Shown: positions 12,508 through 21,240 of the stretch, piece by piece | How the letters are laid out: the number at the start of each line of letters is the position of its first letter | Position numbering within the stretch: the stretch's first letter is position 1 | Assembly: GCA_003184365.1 (NCBI GenBank) | Contig: NKYR01000007.1 | Coordinates: forward strand, 434,001 to 498,000 | Reading direction: 5' to 3' | From: Evernia prunastri | Lineage: Eukaryota > Ascomycota > Lecanoromycetes > Lecanorales > Parmeliaceae | Length of the DNA: 64,000 nucleotides | Notes under the pieces: model-generated | Told to the model about the DNA's origin: nothing | What the model saw: the letters and a program-made list of their open reading frames with translations, nothing else | Database searches by the model: none | Translations under genes and position numbers: made by a program

Positions 12508-12905
12508 TGTAAGGGCCATGAGGTCTCTATGCATGAGGCGGCCTGTCAGAAGTCCAGGAATCCAACATACATCTAGGCTAGATCCGGGAGACTATCCCTC
12601 TGGTGCAGCTGTGCGGCTATAGCAGTCGCATAGTAAGTTTACTTGGCATGGGGGTGCACTCTCCCCTGTTAAATATGCTGCCTCTGAGGATTCCCACTTG
12701 GGTTCCTCAGGATTCAGTCTATCTAGTAATCAATGTACGAGTTGCTCAGTCACGCATGCCTAGACCCCGTTACAGGCAATACCACATTCGGTTAGGATAC
12801 AGGCTGACCCAAACGATTTTTGCTCTCCTCCGGCGCATCTTTAATTTTTATAGTTCTATAGCATAATGCAGATTGGGAATGAATATCAACTATAGTGTCT
12901 TCACA
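12508..12905 (+). repeat. LTR-like repeat R1, copy 2 (complete, 398 bp)
   Basis: Starts TGTAAGGGCC and ends TCTTCACA. Compared with copy 1 I see five base differences; four of these are C-to-T or G-to-A in this copy, the direction expected of repeat-induced point mutation. The flanks (ttttat and ttacta) do not give a clear target-site duplication. It is likely a solo LTR. Confidence 0.6.
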
Positions 12906-13388
12906 TTACTATGATGGCTACTAAAGCTTTTATAGTCATTGAAGCTCGCGAAAATCTTGCGTTCTTTCAATTCGTTGTCGATACGAATAAAGCTATTTCA
13001 ACGAAGACTATTTCATCAAGTTATATGCTGCTATAATAACGAGCAATGACTGAATAATAGCTTCTTACGTTAAATATCTTACATATAATTGTGAAAGAAG
13101 TCAAGCAGCGTCTGATATTCACGCTCACATTTATAAGACTGAATCGAATAAATCGTCAAGAGCGATTATGAAGACGTGAAGCTGGCTGTCGAATATATGA
13201 ATCTAGATCGACATCTTTAATGCTTTCTCAAATGTCTCATCTTATATTAAAAGTAATATTAGTGTCGATTATTGTCGAATGATCTTCGATCGTCAGTCGA
13301 GAACTTGCTAAGAGATTCGAAAGAGTAGAAGACGATTTAGAAAAAGAACGTATCGTCGTATGCGACGTCGTATACACGTGTGTCTTGC
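12906..13388. other. AT-rich transposon relic
   Basis: Stop-dense, AT-biased sequence without an ORF, consistent with a RIP-mutated repeat lying between R1 copy 2 and R2. No domain could be read in any frame. Confidence 0.45.
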
Positions 13389-13472
13389 TGTTAGCCACTC
13401 AGCTAAAAAAGCTGGCCCCGAGGGGGTCTGCGCTTGACAGCCCAGACACCCTATTTAGGCTCATATCTAACA
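13389..13472 (+). repeat. 84-bp TGTTAG...CTAACA module, copy 1
   Basis: A direct repeat of 14830-14913, with matching inverted ends TGTTAG and CTAACA and an internal tgtctgcgctt. The two copies differ at a handful of positions. They bracket about 1.4 kb that contains the hairpin arrays and the tRNA-like segment. Confidence 0.6.
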
Positions 13473-13923
13473 ATTGCCTCCCCCTCTACGGGGCACGTCC
13501 TCGGGCCCCATGGCCCTTGGGCAGGCAAAAATCGCAATGTTTCTCAGGGGACTCTTGCCCGCATCAACGATTTCTAAGGGCGTTCTGCCCGGGGCTTTTC
13601 GCCCGATGCCCGGTACACCCCAGGTCTTTTCTAGGGCCTCTCGCCCGAAATGCCCAGATTCTTTAGGGACTTGGTGGGAATGGGGGGTTTTTGCCCCATG
13701 TTACGGACGTACCCTAGCTGTCAGGTACAAAGGGAGTGTTTATGGCTATGTGTCAGGCACATAGAGTATTTATTGGTCATTGACACATTCTCATTATCAC
13801 ATAGGCTAGCGGGGATTCTTCCTAGTATTTAAGCGCTCTTCTCCTGTGTACATATTCGCTCTTTATCTAGTTGTCTTATTCAATTTACCCCCATTAGACT
13901 TGACTCTGGGCACGGTTCTGACA
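13389..13923 (+). mobile_element. LTR-like repeat R2 with hairpin array
   Basis: A ~535-bp unit with TG...CA ends (TGTTAGCC...TTCTGACA). A TATA-like tatttaag near 13827 followed by a pyrimidine-rich stretch would fit U3 and R of an LTR. The 5' part contains the 84-bp module described separately and four short perfect hairpins (13503-13516, 13578-13590, 13592-13604, 13634-13646). A 3' fragment recurs at 12123-12245 and an internal fragment at 14208-14341. No gag or pol follows it, so it is a solo LTR or an assembly fragment. Confidence 0.5.
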
Positions 13924-14206
13924 CTACAACTAGATCATCCACCCTTCCGTTCGTACTGACAAGCGAACAGTAAAAGAAAATTGTCATCGGGACCGTTGTG
14001 AAGACGTTTCGACGTCAGATCATTGGGCATCCGGGTGTGGCCTACCTACGGGCAAAACGAACCATTCGTGGCTAGGACTTGTTGACCACAAGGAAAACCC
14101 CTTACGAGGAGGTACTGCTGCATACGTGCAAGCACCCCAGCATTCGTGCAAACAACCCCCCTAACAAAAAGAACAAACTTCATTAAAGAACAAAGACTTC
14201 TTTCTC
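13924..14206. other. Sequence after R2, no supported gene
   Basis: Starts ctacaactagatcatcc directly after the R2 end, where a primer-binding site would lie if R2 is a 5' LTR, but I cannot match it to a particular tRNA. No gag ORF is seen before the N at 14207. Confidence 0.35.
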
Positions 14207-14207
14207 N

Positions 14208-14697
14208 GTTTCTCAGGGGACTCTTGCCCGCATCAACGATTTCTAAGGGCGTTCTGCCCGGGGCTTTTCGCCCGATGCCCGGTACACCCCAGGTCTTTTC
14301 TAGGGCCTCTCGCCCGAAATGCCCAGATTCTTTAGGGACTTTGTACGGGAATGGGGTTCTTCGCCCATTCCAGGCCTGTGGCCCCGCCATAGCGCATTAC
14401 AGATGGCCCCGCTTTGGGGACTTGTTGCCCGATTTCGGGACTTCTAGGGCCTTTTGCCTGGCCTAGATGCTTTAGATTTATGCCATTCCGGCATTTCAAG
14501 GGGATCAGATCACCCAGGGCCTACGCCCGTGCCCGGTACTTCCGGGGCTTCTTGCCCGCTTTTCGGGTCTTTCACATAGGGCGTTTTGCCCGAAAGATTA
14601 TTTGAATAGGGCTGTTCTGCCCGAAAGATTCCCTCTGAAATTAACTTTTTTTCGGGCCGATTTCGGCTCCGAAGCCCTTTGAAAAAAACTCGTTTTT
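14208..14697. repeat. Hairpin-rich repeat, partial R2 copy plus extension
   Basis: 14208-14341 is essentially identical to 13539-13672. The rest continues with the same style of sequence. Perfect or near-perfect GGGC-N4/6-GCCC hairpins lie at 14247-14259, 14261-14273, 14303-14315, 14447-14459 (one wobble), 14517-14528, 14545-14557, 14579-14591 and 14609-14622. Several are followed by cgaaa. The single N at 14207 marks an assembly joint on the left. Confidence 0.65.
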
Positions 14698-14766
14698 CGG
14701 GGTGTCGAACCTCGGACCCTCGTAAGACTAAGCGAGTCACTCTCGGCTAGCCATTTTGGCTAGGCT
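14698..14766 (-). ncRNA. tRNA-like pol III promoter segment (SINE head candidate)
   Basis: On the minus strand a B-box-like GAGGTTCGACACC (plus-strand ggtgtcgaacc at 14701-14711) follows an A-box-like TGGCTAGCCGAGAG (14739-14753) at roughly tRNA spacing. Between them CTCG and CGAG can pair as an anticodon-like stem, and TTCGA would be the T-loop. The T-stem has one mismatch and no convincing acceptor stem closes, so it is not a functional tRNA. It could be the head of a tRNA-derived SINE whose body would be the hairpin-rich repeat downstream on the minus strand. Confidence 0.35.
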
Positions 14767-14829
14767 CCCTCAATTGTGCCCCGAGGTGGCTGCTCCGTAG
14801 CCGACCCGGAATCAAAGCGCAGACACAAT

Positions 14830-14913
14830 TGTTAGCCACTCAGCTAAAAAAGCTGGCCCCGAGGGTGTCTGCGCTTAACAGCCCAGACACCCTATTTGGG
14901 CCGATATCTAACA
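14830..14913 (+). repeat. 84-bp TGTTAG...CTAACA module, copy 2
   Basis: Second copy of the module at 13389-13472. A 12-nt inverted repeat (aagcgcagacac at 14815-14826 and its complement at 14865-14876) overlaps its left end and could fold a large hairpin around ttagccactcagc. Confidence 0.6.
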
Positions 14914-15312
14914 TTTATCTATCGTTTATCACTCTCAGATAGACGATTAAACTAAGCGCTTAAACTTCGTTCTAAAATAATATCTACGAGTCTACGTCGT
15001 ATTTCTATAAGACGATTAAATCAAATAATTATTTTCAGTAGAGTTTTTAACAAACAATTATATATTCGAGATTACGATGATTAGTTTATTCTTCGTCAAC
15101 TCGAATCAAAACTCTCGCATAAATTTTAAGCTCTTTAACTTCTCTAAAAAATTTATCGATTTTATAAATTATATAATCAAGCTCGTAACACTAATATTCG
15201 TTATTAAAATAATTAATATCGATAATATTCTTTAAAAATAAATATTCTACGCTCAGATAAGTCAAGAAGAATTTATAAATCGATATTACATAAATAAAAG
15301 AATTAACACAGA
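14914..15312. other. AT-rich relic upstream of LINE
   Basis: Very AT-rich and stop-dense sequence typical of RIP-mutated repeats. It ends abruptly at about 15312, where balanced-composition LINE sequence starts, marking the LINE's 5' truncation or insertion junction. Confidence 0.5.
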
Positions 15313-15316
15313 CAGT

Positions 15317-16261
15317 TGGGAGGCAACCTTTCATGACGGAGACCTCTGCTCACTCAGATTCTCATCGACAGACAGAATCAATGCAGAGTCACAAAGCGAG
15401 GGGACTACGGACCTAGAGCAAAGAACAACCGAACACAAGCACATCTGGGTACACAACGTGTATAATCCATCGCCATCCCAATACACCACTACGGACAGTG
15501 CATCCACACTGCCTTTACTACGAAAAGTATTGATGGAAGAGGGAGAACACGTTCTGATGGGGGACTTCAATCTACATCACCCAAGATGGAACAACGCAGG
15601 CAGATACGCATATCACGCCATGGCCGATCAACTACTGGAAACCATAGAAGAAAGGGAGATGGAACTGGGAACCCCGAAAGGAGCAGTCACGTGGAAAGCT
15701 CGAGGACACGAAAGCACCATCGACCTAACCTTCTTTACAAAAGGCGCCTATCAAGCATTAAGTAGCTGTACGACCCGCGAAGAATTACATTACGGATCAG
15801 ATCATTTCCCTGTTATGACCGAGTTAGAATGGTCATGGGAGGAGGCGAAACAGCGTCCTCGCCGCGCTTGGAAGAAGCTAGAGGAAATCTCGACAAGAAG
15901 AGAAGTTGAACAAGGAGCCAACGCCTTGTCCTACACACTACGCAGGCCAGAACTCGCCACTCGCGATGACATTGACGCATATCTAGAAAGGATGTTAAAA
16001 GGGTTCCGAGAAATAGTGGACATCACAATCCCATGGAAAAGGCCACATCAGAATGCCAAATCATATTGGACAGCGCGATGTGCTAAGGTCACGCTCAAGG
16101 CAAAAGAGTGTTTGAGAGAATACACACGAGGCAGGAGCACACGGACGGAGGAAGCCCTCAAAGCGGCGAATCATGAGAAAGTTCGAGTTATTCGCAAAGC
16201 GAAGACGTTTTCCTTTCGCGAAAGTGTACACAAAGCATCCTTAAGACCCACGGGGGTCTGA
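15317..16261 (+). pseudogene. LINE ORF2 endonuclease domain (5'-truncated)
   Basis: The frame is open from 15317 and no own start is needed. APE-type endonuclease motifs are VYNPS, then GDFNLHHPRWN with the catalytic Asp and Asn, and near the end GSDHFPV with the catalytic Asp-His. The domain nicks target DNA to prime reverse transcription. The N-terminal endonuclease strands are absent. The frame stops at 16261, just before the RT linker, and coding continues in another frame from about 16290, so there is a frameshift. Confidence 0.8.
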
Positions 16262-16289
16262 AAGCTTGCAAAGTGAGGGAGACAACAAA

Positions 16290-17085
16290 GCGGCAAACCC
16301 AAAGAATTACCACAGTTTCCAGCGATTAAAGACGGGAACGGAGGCAAAGCAAAGGACTTCGAAGGCAAAGTGAGAGCCTTAAGAAGAGTCTTAGTTCCCC
16401 CTTCACCGATAGCGGACTTAAGCGACATTGCTGAAACAAGATATCCCGAACCCCTAGAAGAAAACGGTAGACTCAGTAACAAAGAAGTCCGTGAAGCTAT
16501 ATGGCATCCAGCGGCAGACAAAGCTCCGGGTATCACGGGAATTCCCAATAGGTTTCTGCGAACGGTAACAGAAACAAAACTAATAGACTCGATTTCTCAT
16601 CTCTTTCAAGCTTGTTTCGATGTCGGATACCACCCAAAACACTTCAAAGAAGCAAACACTATAATTCTCAAGAAACCAGGTAAAAAAGACTACTCTGAGC
16701 CGAAGTCATACAGGCCTATTGCACTTCTCGATACACTCGGCAAAGCGTTAGAGACAGTGATCTCAAAGAGACTCAACAATATAGCCGAGGAACACAAAAT
16801 GCTGCCAGCACAACAGATGGGAGCAAGAAGGAAACGATCAGTGGAGACCGCATTAGAGACTCTCACTGAGGCTGTCCACACGGTCTGGAACCACGGCAAA
16901 TGTGGTAAAAGGAAGGTGGCGAGTCTATTGTCATTAGACGTAGCAGGCGCTTTTGATAATGTCTCCCATGAGAGACTGATACACAACCTCCGCAGCAAGC
17001 GAGTGCCAAGCTTTATTGTTAAATGGACGGAAAGTTTTCTACAGGAAAGAGCGACATCGATAACATTGGGAGGGAAGACCAGTGC
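16290..17085 (+). pseudogene. LINE reverse transcriptase, block 1
   Basis: Shows RT fingers and early palm: ADKAPGITGIPNRFL, KKDYSEPKSYRPIALLD, then LLSLDVAGAFDNVSH with the first catalytic Asp. It is cut by an N at 17086 inside the palm, before the FVDD box. The frame is offset from the upstream endonuclease. An identical stretch restarts immediately after the N. Confidence 0.8.
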
Positions 17086-17086
17086 N

Positions 17087-17877
17087 AGTCTTATTTCCCC
17101 CTTCACCGATAGCGGACTTAAGCGACATTGCTGAAACAAGATATCCCGAACCCCTAGAAGAAAACGGTAGACTCAGTAACAAAGAAGTCCGTGAAGCTAT
17201 ATGGCATCCAGCGGCAGACAAAGCTCCGGGTATCACTGGAATTCCCAATAGGTTTCTGCGAACGGTAACAGAAACAAAACTAATAGACTCGATTTCTCAT
17301 CTCTTTCAAGCTTGTTTCGATGTCGGATACCACCCAAAACACTTTGAAGAAGCAAACACGATAATTCTCAAGAAACCAGGTAAAAAAGACTACTCTGAGC
17401 CGAAGTCATACAGGCCTATTGCACTTCTCGATACACTCGGCAAAGCGTTAGAGACTCTCACTGAGGCTGTCCACACGGTCTGGAACCACGGCAAATGTGG
17501 TAAAAGGAAGGTGGCGAGTCTATTGTCATTAGACGTAGCAGGCGCTTTTGATAATGTCTCCCATGAGAGACTGATACACAACCTCCGCAGCAAGCGAGTG
17601 CCAAGCTTTATTGTTAAATGGACGGAAAGTTTTCTACAGGAAAGAGCGACATCGATAACATTGGGAGGGAAGACCAGTGCAATTGAGGAGGTGAAGACGG
17701 GAATTCCACAAGGATCTCCAATCTCGCCAGTTTTGTTCTTGTTCTTCAATGCGCCTTTGATAGAAAGCTGCGTGAAGGCAAATCTACCCGTGCAGGTTGG
17801 GGGATTTGTTGACGATATACACTTGCTGGCTTACAGCGAAAGCACAGAAGCCAATTGCGTCAATCTGGAAAAGGCGC
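17087..17877 (+). pseudogene. LINE reverse transcriptase, block 2 with 105-bp deletion
   Basis: Repeats the sequence that starts near 16388 and continues to the second catalytic box FVDDIHLLAYS. Compared with block 1 it lacks exactly 105 bp (35 codons), between two copies of ttagagac at 16748-16755 and 16853-16860 of block 1, with one ttagagac left. The deletion keeps the frame but removes part of the RT palm entry, so this version should be inactive. It ends at the N at 17878. Confidence 0.8.
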
Positions 17878-17878
17878 N

Positions 17879-19008
17879 TCCCAATAGGTTTCTGCGAACG
17901 GTAACAGAAACAAAACTAATAGACTCGATTTCTCATCTCTTTCAAGCTTGTTTCGATGTCGGATACCACCCAAAACACTTTAAAGAAGCAAACACGATAA
18001 TTCTCAAGAAACCAGGTAAAAAAGACTACTCTGAGCCGAAGTCATACAGGCCTATTGCACTTCTCGATACACTCGGCAAAGCGTTAGAGACAGTGATCTC
18101 AAAGAGACTCAACAATATAGCCGAGGAACACAAAATGCTGCCAGCACAACAGATGGGAGCAAGAAGGAAACGATCAGTGGAGACCGCATTAGGGACTCTC
18201 ACTGAGGCTGTCCACACTGTCTGGAACCACGGCAAATGTGGTAAAAGGAAGGTGGCGAGTCTATTGTCATTAGACGTAGCAGGCGCTTTTGATAATGTCT
18301 CCCATGAGAGACTGATACACAACCTCCGCAGCAAGCGAGTGCCAAGCTTTATTGTTAAATGGACGGAAAGTTTTCTACAGGAAAGAGCAACATCGATAAC
18401 ATTGGGAGGGAAGACCAGTGCAATTGAGGAGGTGAAGACGGGAATTCCACAAGGATCTCCAATCTCGCCAGTTTTGTTCTTGTTCTTCAATGCGCCTTTG
18501 ATAGAAAGCTGCGTGAAGGCAAATCTACCCGTGCAGGTTGGGGGATTTGTTGACGATATACACTTGCTGGCTTACAGCGAAAGCACAGAAGCCAATTGCG
18601 TCAATCTGGAAAAGGCGCACAATCTCTGCTTAAAATGGGCTGCAACTCATGGAGCGTCGTTCGCTCCACAGAAATATGAGCTGCTTCATATGTCTCGAAC
18701 CCCAAAGAAGTTCAATATGAAGATGGCAATAAATTTTGACAATACAGTCATAGAACCAGAAGCGAATATCAGAGTTCTGGGCCTGCAAGTCGACTCAAAG
18801 CTGAGATGGGGACCCCGCATAGCTCAACTCAAAGCCAAATCAACAAATCAAGGCCGCGCGATCAAATGCCTCGCGGGATCGACATGGGGAGCCACCTTTC
18901 AAAAGTGCAGATTGGTATACAATGCAGTAATGAGGCCAATGTTGACCTTTGCGGCCTCAATCTGGCATCAACCAAAGGGCACTTCAGAGGCCACCAAGAG
19001 TCATATAA
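17879..19008 (+). pseudogene. LINE reverse transcriptase, block 3 (most complete)
   Basis: Restarts at PNRFLRTV and includes the stretch missing from block 2, the first Asp motif, the IPQGSPISPVLF motif, FVDDIHLLAYS and the thumb region to ASIWHQPKG. FVDD in place of YADD is usual for fungal Tad-like elements. The N at 19009 interrupts it. After that come a short repeat of the palm (19010-19103), a 21-N gap (19104-19124) and another thumb repeat (19125-19233). Confidence 0.8.
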
Positions 19009-19103
19009 NCTCAAATCTCGCCAGTTTTGTTCTTGTTCTTCAATGCGCCTTTGATAGAAAGCTGCGTGAAGGCAAATCTACCCGTGCAGGTTGGGGGATT
19101 TGT

Positions 19104-19124
19104 NNNNNNNNNNNNNNNNNNNNN
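19104..19124. other. Assembly gap (21 N)
   Basis: A run of 21 N lies between two repeated LINE fragments, and single N joints lie at 17086, 17878, 19009 and 19234. The true order and copy number of the LINE pieces here are unknown. Confidence 0.95.
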
Positions 19125-19234
19125 TCGAACCCCAAAGAAGTTCAATATGAAGATGGCAATAAATTTTGACAATACAGTCATAGAACCAGAAGCGAATATC
19201 AGAGTTCTGGGTCTGCAAGTCGACTCAAAGCTGN

Positions 19235-19696
19235 GTTAGAAGTCCGGCTCAGGAAGGCGGTCTCTTTGACAATAGATTCGATTACCACTCCAAGCTAAGG
19301 AAAGCAGAAAGCTCAATGGCAGTACAACTTCGAAGCGAGAAGATAGGTCTCAATGATTTTCTCTATCGAATGAAGGTACCTGGTATTCGAAACGCTGAGT
19401 GCTCATGCGGCTGGAGAAAACAGACGGTCAAACACATATTACTGTTCTGCCCGGAACTGGCGAAAGAGAGAAGAGAACTCATTGAACAAGTCGGCACGTC
19501 AGATTATCGACAAATCTTGACACAGAAGCACGGAATACGCGCTGCCGCACGATGGATGATCAAAATAGGACGTCTCGATCAATTCTCGCTGGCCCAAGAG
19601 CAATTGGCTCGGTCCAAATTACCGCTAGGACTAGACAAAGAAACCAAAAACAAGAAAAAGGGTAAGGAGAAGAGGGGAAGCAAAAAGAAGGCATAG
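19235..19696 (+). pseudogene. LINE ORF2 C-terminus with zinc knuckle
   Basis: Continues after the N at 19234 with LRKAESSMAVQLRSEKIG and a CSCGWRKQTVKHILLFC CCHC-type zinc knuckle typical of LINE C-termini, then a lysine-rich tail ending at 19696. The link between thumb and this part, where an RNase H domain may lie, is lost in the gap. Confidence 0.75.
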
Positions 19697-19912
19697 AAGG
19701 AGACAATCACGGAAACAATAGCGGCAGACTGAAAGAGAACGGAAGTGACAGTGGTTTGTGGCAACAACTTGACAGTCAAAGACTAAGAGTTGACAACAAT
19801 GATAACACGAGAGGATAAGTTGAAGTTTTTGTCCGAAAGGTTTCTTCAGCGCTACAAATATTCGAGGAACTCCCTGATTAGTAAAGTAGTTTACTAGATA
19901 GGCGTATTAAGC

Positions 19913-19930
19913 AATCAATCAATCAATCAA
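19913..19930 (+). repeat. (AATC)n LINE 3' tail
   Basis: Four and a half aatc units follow the LINE 3' UTR. Non-LTR elements often end in short tandem repeats. A similar aatcaatcaatgaatcaatc stretch occurs near 20756-20776, possibly the tail of an older copy. Confidence 0.6.
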
Positions 19931-20810
19931 ATAACGAATAAACTAATATAGAGACGAAGAAGATTATCGACTAAAGAATTAAATTAATATATAATAAAGT
20001 AGTAAAAAGAGATACTAACGAAATAGTTTCTTAATTAGCTATTAAATATAGAATAATAGTAACGATTAAAAAAGCTATTAGAAAACACGTCTATTAACAA
20101 TAAATTAAGAAGTGAATCTCAAAGACACGCGATAATGCTCTGAGATATATTTAGTTTATATCGTTTAATAAAATAATACGATTATACTTTAGAATTAAAC
20201 GTATTAAAATATCGCTAATTATATAAATACGAATCGAAAAGATCGATTTTAAAGTCTTTCTATTCAATAGAAGAATATTAAATATTAATAACGATAAATA
20301 TAAATACAGACGAATTAGATAGATTACTCGTTATCTATTATACGAATATAGACGCTTTACAAAATAGAGAAGTAGACTTTAAACGATAGAAAGAAAGATA
20401 CTAAGAAAGATGATAACTCATAGAAATATGTTAATTAACCCCCGCTATGTTTTTATAACGACGGATTTCATATAAAATACTGAGCTTATTAAGCAATTTC
20501 GAGCTTTAGATAAAGAATAACAAGACGAATTTGTAGAAAAATGATATTAAAAAGTAGAACGAAATTATGATGTAAAGACTTTAGCGAGATAGAATATTCT
20601 CTCACAAGAATACATGAAACATAATAACAGATAAATCTATATCGATGTGTACAGCCTTATTTTCATAAGACGATACGATTAATTAGATCTATTAATAGAT
20701 TGATTACGTAATCTCGCATAGTTGATCCACTAAGGATTTAACTTTAGGATAGTATGAATCAATCAATGAATCAATCGATCAGTCCTCGCCGACCGAAACA
20801 AACACTCTTA
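19931..20810. other. AT-rich RIP-like relic
   Basis: About 0.9 kb of very AT-rich, stop-dense sequence without ORFs, probably a heavily RIP-mutated repeat. It ends close to the MITE-like element. Confidence 0.5.
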
Positions 20811-21040
20811 CCGATAACCGCCGAGGCAAAGACAACAAATTTTCCACTTTCTCTCGTAATAAGTTTTTTTGTTATATACGATCGAATATCTTTTAAATTA
20901 TTATTACATTATCTTCTGATATAGATTTAATTTTTGAGGTCTTTAGATAATTTTTGAATCTAAAATTCAAGGTAATATAGTGATTCAATGTAGGTGAAAT
21001 TCTAGGAAATTTACATTTGTTGCCTCCCGGCGGTTATCGG
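20811..21040. mobile_element. MITE-like element with 13-bp terminal inverted repeats
   Basis: 230 bp bounded by CCGATAACCGCCG (20811-20823) and its exact complement CGGCGGTTATCGG (21028-21040). The similarity continues inward: both ends reach an ACAACAAAT-type sequence. The interior is AT-rich and non-coding. No target-site duplication is evident (flanks ctctta and atcatc). It fits a small non-autonomous DNA transposon or a relic of one. It sits at the right border of the transposon island, 200 bp from the stop codon of the DUF6604 gene. Confidence 0.6.
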
Positions 21041-21240
21041 ATCATCTCCTGGGGAAAAAAGAAGTAGGCATCTCCGTGAGCTCAACCATCCTCCTCTCTT
21101 TTCGCCGATGGGAGCCATAGAGCAGAGCAGCGTTATGTTTTCGGATACGTCTAAGCAGCTTTCTATCTAGTTTCATCATAATCATCACATCACATAAGCT
21201 ACATACAGCGTAAGAGCGAAGCAACCACCTCACCGCTCAC

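Larger units (their letters stand above)
15313..19930 (+). mobile_element. Tad1-like non-LTR retrotransposon (LINE), broken and assembled in pieces
   Basis: Carries endonuclease, reverse transcriptase and a C-terminal zinc knuckle in the order expected of a Tad1-clade ORF2. ORF1 and the start of the endonuclease are missing. N bases at 17086, 17878, 19009 and 19234 and an N run at 19104-19124 separate overlapping repeats of the same RT region, so this is a patchwork of one or more copies joined by the assembler. It ends in an (AATC)n tail at 19913-19930, a typical LINE 3' end. The sequence is only mildly decayed compared with the AT-rich islands around it, which suggests a recent arrival. Confidence 0.85.

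Noticed and set aside
11825..12866. Two identical 87-codon frames (11825-12088, 12603-12866)
   Set aside because: They are parts of the duplicated LTR-like repeat, have no protein family resemblance and owe their identity to DNA duplication.
14698..14766. A functional tRNA gene
   Set aside because: No acceptor stem closes and the T-stem has a mismatch; only the pol III-like boxes are convincing.
17082..19169. A single 695-codon RT frame
   Set aside because: It crosses three N joints and repeats the same domain; it is an artefact of concatenated LINE fragments.
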